DNA of 64,000 nt. Source: Pedobacter lusitanus. Lineage in GTDB: Bacteria; Bacteroidota; Bacteroidia; Sphingobacteriales; Sphingobacteriaceae. A program made the translations under genes and the position numbers. Below are positions 7,604 through 16,957 of the stretch, piece after piece (position 1 is the stretch's first letter; each line of letters opens with the position of its first letter). The stretch spans positions 558,001-622,000 of the forward strand of contig NZ_CP157278.1 of NCBI RefSeq assembly GCF_040026395.1, given 5' to 3'. The notes under the pieces were generated by a model, which made no database searches, was not told where the DNA came from, and worked only from the letters and a program-made list of their open reading frames with translations.

Positions 7604-8425
7604 ATGATATCTATTATAGAAACCAATCAGCTTATTCTGATTATCCTGAGTATTGGATTATTTATTTCAACGATGGAGTATATCAAAAAGATTCAGATAT
7701 TTTCTTCAACCGGACTGCTTTCCTGGAATGTAATGCAGCTGCGATGGGAGAAAAAAGATCAGGAATCTGTTTTCAGCCCATTATTCAAGCTATTTAATGA
7801 AAAAGGCCTGGCCATTATTTTCGCACTCAGATGCCTGATTATTTTTGGATTATTATTCTTCCCGCTCGAAACAACTTATGGATGGATATTAATCGGTTTG
7901 CTTGGATGCAGCCTGCTGGCAAGCTCAATGATCACCTTTTATGGCAGTGATGGTTCAGATCAGATGAACATGCTGATCATTATTACTTTGTTTCTGTGCC
8001 ATTTCCCTGTAGTTACGGGTTCACGTCTGGCTACTATCGGACTCTGGTTTATAGCTTTACAAACCTGTCTTTCTTATACTGTCGCTGGTATTGCCAAATT
8101 AGTTTCTGCAGAATGGCGTGCTTCTACAGCGATCAAGGATGTATTTTCTACCAAGACTTATGGCTCAAGATGGGCAGCAGTGCTGCTGAAAAAATATCCC
8201 GGAGTAAATGTATTCTTATGCTGGAATGTGATGATTATGGAGACCTTATTTCCTTTATGTCTGATATTGCCTTCCAATTATGCATTGATATTTATTATCT
8301 GGGGATTTTTGTTTCATCTTTTGACGGCTATAATTATGGGGTTAAACTCATTCTTCTGGGCCTTTATGGCAGCATATCCAGCCCTGTTTTATGTCAATCA
8401 TCAAATTCAGGCCTACCTTTATTAA
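7604..8425 (+). CDS. HTTM/SdpB-like polytopic membrane protein
   Basis: This 273-residue protein has about seven hydrophobic segments. Features typical of the HTTM superfamily (vitamin K-dependent carboxylase-like membrane domain, which includes SdpB) are YGSDGSDQM after the third span, SYTVAGIAKLVSAEW followed by a conserved polar stretch, and a late His in FHLLTAIIMGLNSFFWAFMAAYPALF. SdpB helps mature the SDP toxin in Bacillus; other members accompany DCC proteins. It follows the FFAPNP gene by 9 bases and precedes the DCC gene by 14, so they form one unit. The chemistry is unknown. Confidence 0.65.
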   Translation: MISIIETNQLILIILSIGLFISTMEYIKKIQIFSSTGLLSWNVMQLRWEKKDQESVFSPLFKLFNEKGLAIIFALRCLIIFGLLFFPLETTYGWILIGLLGCSLLASSMITFYGSDGSDQMNMLIIITLFLCHFPVVTGSRLATIGLWFIALQTCLSYTVAGIAKLVSAEWRASTAIKDVFSTKTYGSRWAAVLLKKYPGVNVFLCWNVMIMETLFPLCLILPSNYALIFIIWGFLFHLLTAIIMGLNSFFWAFMAAYPALFYVNHQIQAYLY

Positions 8426-8439
8426 ATCAAAAAAGACAA

Positions 8440-8859
8440 ATGGCATCTGCTTTAACTATAAAAAAGGATATTATACTATTTGACGGAATATGCAATTTCT
8501 GTAATAGTTATATCAATTATGTAATCAGTCATGATGAGCATAACAGATTTGTTTTTGCGTCATTGCAAAGTGATACGGCAAAAGAACTATCTGCAGCTCA
8601 TCAGATTGATCTGCAAAGTCTGAACAGCATTATTGTCATACATCATAAAAAGATATTTACCCGGTCTGATGGTATTATCCATATTGCAAAACATTTAAAA
8701 AGTAAATGGTCATGGCTCTTGCTGCTGGCCGGATATATACCTCAGTCAGTCAGAGATTACTTTTACACTTTATTTGCCAACAGACGATATAGCTGGTTTG
8801 GACAGGCAGACAGCTGTATGATCCCGACCAAAGAGGTCAGAGAAAAATTTCTGACCTGA
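8440..8859 (+). CDS. DCC-family (DUF393) thiol-disulfide protein
   Basis: This 139-residue protein begins KDIILFDGICNFCNSYINYV, the defining D-x-x-C-x-x-C motif of DUF393/DCC proteins (Asp15, Cys18, Cys21), and keeps the usual later region RYSWFG near the C terminus. Members are thioredoxin-like and frequently occur with HTTM proteins. I placed the start at the ATG at 8440, directly before the conserved domain. The cargo peptide in this operon lacks cysteine, so the redox partner may be the Cys-containing FFAPNP or HTTM protein instead. That partner assignment is inference. Confidence 0.85.
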   Translation: MASALTIKKDIILFDGICNFCNSYINYVISHDEHNRFVFASLQSDTAKELSAAHQIDLQSLNSIIVIHHKKIFTRSDGIIHIAKHLKSKWSWLLLLAGYIPQSVRDYFYTLFANRRYSWFGQADSCMIPTKEVREKFLT

Positions 8860-8876
8860 ACTCAAAGCCGGATAAA

Positions 8877-9554
8877 TTACCAGCTCATTAAATCCATTAC
8901 TCTTTTAAATTCATCCTGCACAGTCGCCTGTATATGTATATCTTCCTGCGTAACAGGATGTTTAAACTGAAGTTCTGAAGCATGTAATAACATGGTCGTC
9001 ATTTCCCACTGTTCTTTAAAAAATCTGTTCTGCTTATTACAACCGTGTTTGCGGTCACCGATAATCGGATAAAAGATATGGGCAAAATGTTTGCGAAGCT
9101 GATGCATTCTTCCGGTTGTCGGACTGGCTTCAACCAATGAATACCTGGATGTAGGATGTTTACCAAATGCAACCTCAAGTTCTGCTCTTTTGAGTGTAAC
9201 AAAGGCAGTAAAAGCTTCCTGAATAGTCCCGTTTTCTTTAGCCAGCGGATAATCTATTTCTTCACTGTCAGGCGCATAACCTCTCACTATGGCAAGGTAT
9301 TTCTTTTTCACCTCTCCATTCTGGAACTGCTGCTGCATAGCAATTTCAACGTCTTTCTCAAAAGCAAATAATAATAAACCGCCGGTTTTCCTGTCTAAAC
9401 GATGTACCGGACTCACGCGTCTGTCTACCTGATCTCTTAGCATCTGCAAAGCAAATTCTTTTGCATCATTGGCTATAGATGAGCGGTGTACAAGTAATCC
9501 GTGTGGTTTATTGATCGCAATTAAATGATCGTCCTGGTATACAATTTCAAGCAT
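8877..9554 (-). CDS. truC: tRNA pseudouridine synthase C
   Basis: This 225-residue RluA-family pseudouridine synthase begins MLEIVYQDDHLIAINKPHGLLVHRS, closely like E. coli TruC, and has the catalytic Asp in VHRLDRKTGGLL. Later conserved segments include TGRMHQLRKHFAHIFYPIIGDRKHG. TruC modifies U65 of tRNA in the cytoplasm. There is no S4 domain, which fits TruC rather than RluC or RluD. It converges on the DCC gene with an 17-base gap. Confidence 0.88.
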   Translation of the reverse strand: MLEIVYQDDHLIAINKPHGLLVHRSSIANDAKEFALQMLRDQVDRRVSPVHRLDRKTGGLLLFAFEKDVEIAMQQQFQNGEVKKKYLAIVRGYAPDSEEIDYPLAKENGTIQEAFTAFVTLKRAELEVAFGKHPTSRYSLVEASPTTGRMHQLRKHFAHIFYPIIGDRKHGCNKQNRFFKEQWEMTTMLLHASELQFKHPVTQEDIHIQATVQDEFKRVMDLMSW

Positions 9555-9608
9555 TATTTTTTTTCGCGAATATAGGTTTTTATATACAGATTCATATATT
9601 GCCCCTTA

Positions 9609-10346
9609 ATGGAATCAGACCAAAAGATCATCAGACAAAGCAAATGGATGTGGGAAAACTGTTTACCCCACATTTCTCTGGACTGCGTAGTATTCGGTTT
9701 TCATGATAATCAGCTCAAAGTGCTGTTGCTGAAAATGGAGGCCACTCAGAAATGGTTATTACCGGGTGGTTTTGTGCTCAAAAATGAACATCTGCAGGAT
9801 GCTGCTCACCGGGTATTATTTGAACGCACAGGAGCTGAACGTATATATCTGCAGGAATTTGGTGTATTTGGAAGTTTAAACCGTTCTGAAGGATTCTTTG
9901 AAAGCTATCCTGATGATTTGTGGTATAAGCAGCGCTTTATCTCTGCAGGGTTTTACGCACTGGTAGATTATACTGCAGTTAATGTAACACCTGATGAATA
10001 TAGCGATACCTGTCAGTGGAGCAATATTGATGATTTACCTGAACTGGCAATGGATCATCAGTTAATCTATGACAATGCTTTAGCTATATTAAGACAGCAG
10101 CTCAGTCATAAACCCATTGGTTTAAATCTTCTTCCGGAAAGATTTACAATTTCAGAACTACAAAAACTATATGAAACCATATTGGGCAGGTCACTGAACA
10201 GAGGCAATTTTTACCGCCGTATTATGCGGTTTGGTATCCTGGTTAAACAGGAAGATCCCCGTAAAGGCGGGGCACATAAAGCGCCCTACCTTTACAGCTT
10301 TGATCCTCTGAAATATCAGGAGTCCCTGCAGGGACTTGATTGGTAG
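9609..10346 (+). CDS. Nudix-domain protein with C-terminal winged helix (NrtR-like regulator)
   Basis: This 245-residue protein has an N-terminal Nudix fold (DCVVFGFHDNQLKVLLLKME, then LPGGFVLKNEHLQDAAHRVLFERTGAE). The Nudix box is degenerate compared with catalytic GX5EX7REUXEE, because the REVxEE glutamates are missing. A C-terminal winged helix follows (FTISELQKLYETILGRSLNRGNFYRRI). This architecture is that of NrtR-type regulators, which sense ADP-ribose or related nucleotides and control NAD, arabinose or other genes. No target can be named from the neighbours, since it converges on the efflux operon. Confidence 0.85.
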   Translation: MESDQKIIRQSKWMWENCLPHISLDCVVFGFHDNQLKVLLLKMEATQKWLLPGGFVLKNEHLQDAAHRVLFERTGAERIYLQEFGVFGSLNRSEGFFESYPDDLWYKQRFISAGFYALVDYTAVNVTPDEYSDTCQWSNIDDLPELAMDHQLIYDNALAILRQQLSHKPIGLNLLPERFTISELQKLYETILGRSLNRGNFYRRIMRFGILVKQEDPRKGGAHKAPYLYSFDPLKYQESLQGLDW

Positions 10347-10349
10347 TGG

Positions 10350-11756
10350 CTATTTCCAGCCACCACCTAATGCGCGGTAAAGATTAACCACCGCTTGTAA
10401 TTTCTGTAAATGGTCACTCACACCACTTAACTGTGCAGCCAGTAAACTTTGTTCTGATGTTAATACATCGGTATAATTTGTGGCAGAGCTATAGCGCAAT
10501 AAATCCTGTGTATAGTCTACTGCTTTAACCAGTGCAGCAACTTGTTTGGCTCTTGAGTCCTGTTTCTCTACTGCAGTCTGATATGCGTAAAGTGCATTTG
10601 ATACCTCCTGCCCTGCAACCAGCAAACTTTGCTGAAAGTTATTCATGGCCTGTATTTGTTGTGACTGAGCCGTTTTTAAACGGGCTTTGTTTAAACCCTG
10701 GTTAAAAATTGGCTGGGTCAGTCCTCCTACTAAATTATAAAAGACAGATTTATCAAAAAAGTTTTTCAGTGTCAGATTGGAGAATCCACCACTGGCTGTT
10801 AATGTTAAACTTGGATAGAAATAAGTTCTGGCCAGATTGGTATTTTCAAAAGCACCTCTGAAGGCAAGTTCAGCCTGCTGAACATCAGGGCGGTTTTGCA
10901 ATAACTGAGCTGGAACACCAGTAGCCAATGCTGCAGGAACTGACTGCGATTCCATTGTACTTCTGTCAACAGTTCCAGGATTCTCGGCCAGCAGGATATG
11001 CATGGCATTTTCTGCTTCCCTGATACTCTTTTTCAGATCTGGTATAGAAACTTCAGTTGCATAACGGCTTGCTTCACTTTGTACTACAGCTGCTCCGTTA
11101 ACTACTGCACCTTCTTTTAAGGTTTTCATAGTTTCTACATTGATAATTCTGCTTTTAAGCGTTTCCTGTGTGATAGCCAGCTGCTGATCTAAAGCCAGTA
11201 AACTATAATAGTTATTGGCAATATCTGCAATCAGCTGTGTCTGAATTGCTTTTTTAGCTGCATCTGTTTCCAGGTATTTTGCTAAAGCTGCTCTTTTACT
11301 ACTGCTTAGTTTTCCCCAGATATCTGCTTCCCAGGATGTACTTAAGGACAATTTATAAGTATTGGTCAGCGTATTAATATTAATCCCGGGAGGAAAATTC
11401 AATCCTGCAGAAGACTGTTTACTTCTGGTTACACTGGCATCAGCACTTAAAGTAGGCAGATAAGCCAGTTTCGCCTGTTGCAGCGTAGCCTGTGCCTGTA
11501 ATATGTTCTGGATTGCATTTTTCAGATTCACATTCTGATCCAGACCTCTCTGAATTAAAACCTTCAGCTTCTCATCGGTAAACAGGGTCTGCCATGGCTG
11601 GGAAGCCATGGTTGCAGAATCTGTTACATTTTGTCCGCGATACAGTCCGTCGGTATTCACTTTCGGTGTTTCGTAGGTTTTCGTTACTGAACACGCACTG
11701 AAAAGAGCTGCAGCGGCCAGCAGGGCAAAAACCTGTTTGTTATATTTATGAGTCAT
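10350..11756 (-). CDS. TolC/NodT-family outer membrane efflux lipoprotein
   Basis: The 468 residues start with a lipoprotein signal (LLAAAALFSACSVTK, with the lipobox Cys near 22) and contain two OEP repeats, with the alpha-barrel coiled regions and LLQNRPDVQQAELAFRGAF typical of OprM/NodT-type channels. It forms the outer-membrane exit duct of the tripartite pump encoded directly upstream. It is the last gene of the operon, 17 bases after the RND gene. Export range is probably hydrophobic toxic compounds. Confidence 0.93.
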   Translation of the reverse strand: MTHKYNKQVFALLAAAALFSACSVTKTYETPKVNTDGLYRGQNVTDSATMASQPWQTLFTDEKLKVLIQRGLDQNVNLKNAIQNILQAQATLQQAKLAYLPTLSADASVTRSKQSSAGLNFPPGININTLTNTYKLSLSTSWEADIWGKLSSSKRAALAKYLETDAAKKAIQTQLIADIANNYYSLLALDQQLAITQETLKSRIINVETMKTLKEGAVVNGAAVVQSEASRYATEVSIPDLKKSIREAENAMHILLAENPGTVDRSTMESQSVPAALATGVPAQLLQNRPDVQQAELAFRGAFENTNLARTYFYPSLTLTASGGFSNLTLKNFFDKSVFYNLVGGLTQPIFNQGLNKARLKTAQSQQIQAMNNFQQSLLVAGQEVSNALYAYQTAVEKQDSRAKQVAALVKAVDYTQDLLRYSSATNYTDVLTSEQSLLAAQLSGVSDHLQKLQAVVNLYRALGGGWK

Positions 11757-11773
11757 TTTATTCGTTCTAAAAT

Positions 11774-14700
11774 TTATAATTCTTCTTCCTCATCATCCTC
11801 ATCATAGCTTTTCTTAGCCGGACCACTGATTTTTTCCTGTAGATTCTGGAAAATGATAAACAATACCGGGATTACAAATACACCGAGTAATGTTCCGATC
11901 AGCATTCCTCCTACTGCACCGGTACCAATGGATTTGTTACCCACCGCACCTGCACCAGTAGAAAACATCAGCGGCACTAATCCGAAGATAAAGGCAAATG
12001 AAGTCATCAGAATTGGTCTCAGACGGGCAACGGCACCTTCAATAGCCGACTGTACCACTGGCATTCCGTTTCTTCTTCTGTCTAAGGCAAATTCTACGAT
12101 CAGAATACCGTTTTTGGCCAGTAATCCGATGAGCATGATCAGTGAGATCTGGAGATAAATATTACTGTTCAGCTTAAAGATGATAGAGAACAGATAAGCT
12201 CCTGCCAGTCCGAAAGGAATAGATAATAGAACTGCGAAAGGCAGAATATAACTTTCATACTGCGCACTTAACAGGAAGTACACGAAAATAAGACATAAAA
12301 CAAAGATGAATATAGTTTCACTGCCCGAGGCCAGCTCTTCTCTGGTCAGACCGGAGAACTCATATCCATAACCGGCTGGCAATGTTGTAGCAGCTACTTC
12401 CTGAATGGCTTTAATTGCATCACCAGAACTGAAACCCGGATTAGGTGCGCCAGTGATAGATATAGAGCTGAAAAGGTTAAACCTTGAAATAGATTCCGGA
12501 CCATATACCCTTGTCATTTTCACAAATTCTGTAATCGGCGCCATATTACCAGCGTTATTTCTGACAAATATTTTATTTAATCCTTCTGGGTTAGCACGGA
12601 ATTCGGCCGCTGCCTGTACCATGACTCTGTATTGCTTTCCAAACTTATTGAAGTTGGAAGCATACAACCCGCCATAATAACCTTGCATGGTTTGCAGAAC
12701 CGCGTTTACACTAACCCCTGCATCTTTACATTTTTCCAGATTTACATCCATCAGGTATTGCGGGAAACCAGGGTTAAATGGTGTTGTCGCATACTGAATT
12801 TCCGGACGTTTGGACAGTGCAGCAATAAACTGGTTATTGATCTTGAAGAACTCGTCTGTGGTATGTCCGCCTTTATCCTGAAGCTGGAATTCAAATCCTC
12901 CACTCTGACCAAATCCCTGTATCGTTGGCGGAGAAATAAAGAAGATACTCGCTTCTCTGATTCCTGCAGTTTTAGCAAAAAGCTGTCCGATTACCTCATT
13001 AACACTCAGTTTACGTTCATCCCAGGTTTTTAGCTTCAGGATAACCATACTATATGCACTACCGGCACCGGCAGTAAAGTTCTGCCCTACAATACGCAGG
13101 GTATTCTGAACACCGGGTATGGTATTGGCAATACTGTCAACCTGTTTGGTCACTTCTGCTGTACGCTCCATAGAGGATGAAGGTGGCAAACTGATATTGG
13201 CAAATACGGTTCCCTGATCTTCTGCCGGTACAAAAGCCGAAGGCGTAGTTTTCATCATATAAAACAAAGCAGCTGCTGCTATGACAATACTGCCTAAAAC
13301 AATCCATTTTTTAACAGAAAGAAACTGTACTGAACGTTTATACTTGTTGGTTACGTTATCGAAAGCAACGTTAAAAGCAGTATAGAATCTTTGTATAAAA
13401 CTCTGATGTTTATGATCATCTGCATGTGGCTTTAATAGCAGTGCGCAGAGTGCCGGACTTAATGTTAAAGCATTTATTGCCGACAGAATAATTGCTACGG
13501 CAAGTGTGATACCAAATTGCTTATAAAATACTCCAGTAGAGCCTGTAATAAAGGTAACCGGAATAAATACCGCTGCCATTACCAGGGTAATCGAGATAAT
13601 CGCACCTGATATTTCGCCCATGGCATCTATAGTTGCCTTTTTAGCTGATTTATAACCATGATCCAGTTTGGCATGAACCGCTTCGACGACCACAATCGCA
13701 TCATCCACCACAATACCAATGGCCAGTACGAGAGCGAAAAGTGTTAGCAGATTGATTGTAAAACCAAATAAATTCAGGAAGAAGAAAGTACCCACAATAG
13801 CCACGGGAACTGCAATTGCAGGCACCAGTGTTGATCTCAAATCCTGTAAAAAGATAAATACTACGATAAACACGAGAATAAATGCCTCGATCAGAGTATG
13901 AATTACTTTATCAATTGAAGCGTCAAGATTCTCATTGACGTCTACCAGTGTGGTATATTTTATTCCCTTAGGAAAGGTCTTTGCAGCGTCTTCAATAATC
14001 TTTTTCGAATTGTTGATTACATCTCTTGCATTGGAACCCGGAGTCTGACTGATAGCTACTGCTACAGATTCTTTACCATTGGTTTCAATGGTAGCGGTAT
14101 AACTTAATGCGCCTAATTCTACTTTAGCTATATCTTTTAAGCGTAGTACCTGTCCTTTACCAACTGATTTAATGATAATATTTTCAAACTCAGTTGCTGT
14201 AGTTAAACGGCCTTTATATTTAATTACGTATTGAAATGCCTGGTTCCCATTTTCACCAAATTTACCTGGTGCAGCCTCAATATTCTGTTCAGCCAGTGCT
14301 GCAGAAATATCACTCGGTATCAGACTGTATTGCTGCATCATATCAGGTTTTAACCAGATACGCATGGAGTAATCTTTGGAACCGAAAACAGTTGCGTTAC
14401 CAACCCCGGTAACACGCTGAATTTGCGGCACCAGATTGATCTTGGCATAATTCTGTAAAAAAGTCTGATCATATGTCTTATCATCACTGTATAAGGAGAA
14501 GATCAGCAGGTTACTGCTTTGACTTTTGGTTACTGTTACTCCTGCCTGAGTTACCTCTGCAGGCAATAAACTGGTTGCCCTGGATACCCTGTTCTGTACG
14601 TTGACAGCCGCTAAATCCGGGTCAGTTCCTACTTTAAAGTAAATTGAAATACTTGCCGCACCATCGTTTGTAGCGGTAGAAGTCATGTAGGTCATGTTCT

Positions 14701-14917
14701 CTACCCCATTAATCTGCTCTTCGAGCGGGATAACGATACTTTTTAAAACCACATCGGCATTTGCACCGGTATAACTGGCAGCAACATTAACCGTAGGCGG
14801 TGCTATATCTGGATACTGCGCTATTGGCAGTGACGTGAGTCCGAGTATCCCCAGAATAACAATAATCACAGAGATTACTGTTGAGAGTACCGGTCTTTGT
14901 ATGAATATTTTAAACAT
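11774..14917 (-). CDS. RND-family (HAE1) efflux pump inner-membrane subunit
   Basis: This 1047-residue protein has the normal AcrB length and twelve-span layout. It begins MFKIFIQRPVLSTVISVIIVILGILG, has SLPIAQYPDIAPPTV at the start of the porter domain, and in TM4 the proton-relay acidic pair GIVVDDAIVVVE. A second GxxAKNGILIVEFA segment lies in TM10. It uses the proton gradient to expel hydrophobic or amphiphilic toxicants. It lies between adaptor and outer-membrane genes, 6 bases after the adaptor gene. An acidic tail (YDEDDEEEEL) ends the protein. Confidence 0.96.
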   Translation of the reverse strand: MFKIFIQRPVLSTVISVIIVILGILGLTSLPIAQYPDIAPPTVNVAASYTGANADVVLKSIVIPLEEQINGVENMTYMTSTATNDGAASISIYFKVGTDPDLAAVNVQNRVSRATSLLPAEVTQAGVTVTKSQSSNLLIFSLYSDDKTYDQTFLQNYAKINLVPQIQRVTGVGNATVFGSKDYSMRIWLKPDMMQQYSLIPSDISAALAEQNIEAAPGKFGENGNQAFQYVIKYKGRLTTATEFENIIIKSVGKGQVLRLKDIAKVELGALSYTATIETNGKESVAVAISQTPGSNARDVINNSKKIIEDAAKTFPKGIKYTTLVDVNENLDASIDKVIHTLIEAFILVFIVVFIFLQDLRSTLVPAIAVPVAIVGTFFFLNLFGFTINLLTLFALVLAIGIVVDDAIVVVEAVHAKLDHGYKSAKKATIDAMGEISGAIISITLVMAAVFIPVTFITGSTGVFYKQFGITLAVAIILSAINALTLSPALCALLLKPHADDHKHQSFIQRFYTAFNVAFDNVTNKYKRSVQFLSVKKWIVLGSIVIAAAALFYMMKTTPSAFVPAEDQGTVFANISLPPSSSMERTAEVTKQVDSIANTIPGVQNTLRIVGQNFTAGAGSAYSMVILKLKTWDERKLSVNEVIGQLFAKTAGIREASIFFISPPTIQGFGQSGGFEFQLQDKGGHTTDEFFKINNQFIAALSKRPEIQYATTPFNPGFPQYLMDVNLEKCKDAGVSVNAVLQTMQGYYGGLYASNFNKFGKQYRVMVQAAAEFRANPEGLNKIFVRNNAGNMAPITEFVKMTRVYGPESISRFNLFSSISITGAPNPGFSSGDAIKAIQEVAATTLPAGYGYEFSGLTREELASGSETIFIFVLCLIFVYFLLSAQYESYILPFAVLLSIPFGLAGAYLFSIIFKLNSNIYLQISLIMLIGLLAKNGILIVEFALDRRRNGMPVVQSAIEGAVARLRPILMTSFAFIFGLVPLMFSTGAGAVGNKSIGTGAVGGMLIGTLLGVFVIPVLFIIFQNLQEKISGPAKKSYDEDDEEEEL

Positions 14918-14923
14918 CTTCTC

Positions 14924-16087
14924 TTATTTTAAATCTGCGTAAACAGTTTCCGGATTTTCGGCATTCGCTTTAATCTGCGTACCATCTTTTAAAGTTGCAA
15001 CTCCCTCGAGTACAATCTGATCTCCTGCTTTCAGGCCATTTTCTACCACAAAGAAATTTCCTGCTGTATTTTCCATTACTGTAACGGCTACATTTTTGGT
15101 TTTTCCATCTGCTCCGACTACGACTACAAAACGTTTATCCTGTAATTCAAAAGTGGCACTCTGCGGAACCAGAATTACATCTTTCAAAGCATTTGGAATT
15201 CTTACTGTTGCACTGCTTCCACTGCGGATAATACCTTTAGGGTTTGGAAAACGGGCTCTGATATTGGCCGATCCTGTGGCTGTATTAATCAGGCCATTTA
15301 CAGTTTCAATATTCCCTTCTTCTGTGTAAGGAGAACCATCAGAAAGTAACAGCGAAACTTTAGGCAGTTTAGCCAGTTTTTGTGCAAATGAACCACTACC
15401 GTCTTTAGTGAAATCTAATAAAAGCTTCTCATTCAATGCGAAATAAGCGTAGACATTCCCAATGCTTGAAACTGTCGTTAAAGGATCTGCAGTAGTGCTG
15501 CTCACCAGACTTCCCAAACGGAAAGGGATAGATCCAACTACACCATTAACCGGACTGATCACTGTTGTAAATCCCAAATTAGTTTTAGCATTAACCAGAC
15601 TTGCTTTTGCTGTAGCAACTGCTGCCTGAGCAGATTCATAAGTATATTGAGCAGATTCCAGCTCATATTTACTTACTATATCTTTTTCTACCAGTGGCTT
15701 AACTTTATTGATAGCCAGTTTGGCCGCATTGAGTTTAGCCAGTGCGTCTGCTATACTTGCATTTGCTGTTCTGACTTCCTGCTCATACTGAGGTGCACTG
15801 ATTTTAAAAAGTGGCTGACCAACTTTGACAACAGCACCTTCATCCACAAATATTTTATCAATGTATCCGTCTACTCTTGGTCTGATTTCAATATTCTGCT
15901 GTCCTTGTATACTGGCAGGGTAATCTGTGTTTAAAGTGGCAGATCTGGGCTCCAGTTTCAGAACTTTATATTCCTTCACCTGCCCAGCTGCGGCGGCGGC
16001 CTGAGCGGCCTTGTTTTTATCGTTGCCACATGAGGCGAGGGTTAATCCTGCAATGAACAGGAGCCCAATCTGTATTGATGTTTTCAT
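14924..16087 (-). CDS. RND efflux periplasmic adaptor (membrane fusion) lipoprotein
   Basis: This 387-residue protein has a lipoprotein signal (LLFIAGLTLASCGND), then a biotinyl-lipoyl half-motif (IRPRVDGYIDKIFVDEGAVVKVGQPLF), an alpha-helical hairpin, the second lipoyl half (LGFTTVISPVNGVVGS) and beta-barrel domains. It links the RND pump to the outer-membrane channel. First structural gene of the efflux operon, placed 57 bases after the TetR gene in the same direction. Confidence 0.94.
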   Translation of the reverse strand: MKTSIQIGLLFIAGLTLASCGNDKNKAAQAAAAAGQVKEYKVLKLEPRSATLNTDYPASIQGQQNIEIRPRVDGYIDKIFVDEGAVVKVGQPLFKISAPQYEQEVRTANASIADALAKLNAAKLAINKVKPLVEKDIVSKYELESAQYTYESAQAAVATAKASLVNAKTNLGFTTVISPVNGVVGSIPFRLGSLVSSTTADPLTTVSSIGNVYAYFALNEKLLLDFTKDGSGSFAQKLAKLPKVSLLLSDGSPYTEEGNIETVNGLINTATGSANIRARFPNPKGIIRSGSSATVRIPNALKDVILVPQSATFELQDKRFVVVVGADGKTKNVAVTVMENTAGNFFVVENGLKAGDQIVLEGVATLKDGTQIKANAENPETVYADLK

Positions 16088-16144
16088 ATTATTATTACTT
16101 GCTGATGGGTTTTCTATTGTTTATTAATTATTTAATACGATTTA

Positions 16145-16735
16145 TTATTCTGGGTAGATCATTTCTAAAATGAGTTGTTTTCTTTGTTTCATGAGTTTAG
16201 CATATTCATGATCATCTATTTTCATAAATCCTTTGCTTAAGGTAGAAGTGAGTAAAGGGTATGCCATTAAAGAAAACAGGTTCATCATAAAATGACGGGG
16301 GTCCATAGCCTTAATATTTCCCTTATCCATTTCAGCTTTTACTTCTTCAAGAAATGGCTTGGTATGACTGTCATGAACCTGATCAGCATGTCCCTGGTCA
16401 TAACGGTTGGTTTCTGTAATCAGGAATAACTCCCGGTAAGGAAAAGCAATAGTCTGATCCATAAAAACGTGAATTAGTTTTTTCAGTTTTTCTTTAAAAC
16501 TTTGTTTTCCTATAAATGCATCTCCCATAATCTGACGTAATTCGTCCAAAGCTTCTTCAGTAACCAGTTCAAACAGATGTTTTCTGGATCTGAAATAGTA
16601 ATGGACAAGAGTTCTGTTCACACCGGCTGCATCAGCAATATCCTGAGTGGTTGCATGTAATTTTCCTTCTGCAAAGAATATCTTTTTGGCAGTGTCTTTA
16701 ATTAGCTGTTCAGTTCCTTTGTCTTTTACTGGCAT
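16145..16735 (-). CDS. TetR-family repressor of the efflux operon
   Basis: This 196-residue protein has an N-terminal TetR helix-turn-helix (TTQDIADAAGVNRTLVHYYFRSRKHLFELV, about residues 28-57) and a helical ligand-binding domain. It is encoded immediately upstream of, and in the same direction as, the RND operon, so it most likely represses itself and the pump. A near-palindrome upstream of its start is a candidate operator. The inducer is unknown. Confidence 0.92.
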   Translation of the reverse strand: MPVKDKGTEQLIKDTAKKIFFAEGKLHATTQDIADAAGVNRTLVHYYFRSRKHLFELVTEEALDELRQIMGDAFIGKQSFKEKLKKLIHVFMDQTIAFPYRELFLITETNRYDQGHADQVHDSHTKPFLEEVKAEMDKGNIKAMDPRHFMMNLFSLMAYPLLTSTLSKGFMKIDDHEYAKLMKQRKQLILEMIYPE

Positions 16736-16746
16736 CTGTCTGTTGT

Positions 16747-16787
16747 TTAATATTAATGTTTGACAATTTTGTTAAGTATTAATATTA
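16747..16787. promoter_or_regulatory. Candidate TetR operator upstream of the efflux operon
   Basis: TTGACAATTTTGTTAA (16760-16775) is a 16-bp near-palindrome with 6 of 8 pairs matching. It is flanked by two AT palindromes, TTAATATTAA (16747-16756) and TTAATATTA (16779-16787). The set lies just upstream of the TetR start codon. Confidence 0.4.
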
Positions 16788-16957
16788 GTGATTGCCCGGA
16801 TTTTAACCTGAGAATGCAGTCAAACCTGAAAAGATTCTCTCCTTTTATTGATATTAACCGGGAATGTGGGCAAATTAGGCAAAGCAGGTACGTTAAAAAA
16901 GAGAAATTGACCAGCAGGCAAAACACACCGACGAAAAGCAGTTTTGACAGGATTTAG

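Noticed and set aside
10321..10336. Perfect 16-bp palindrome AGTCCCTGCAGGGACT at the end of the Nudix gene
   Set aside because: It has no loop and lies inside codons; without conservation data it is not a supported operator or terminator.
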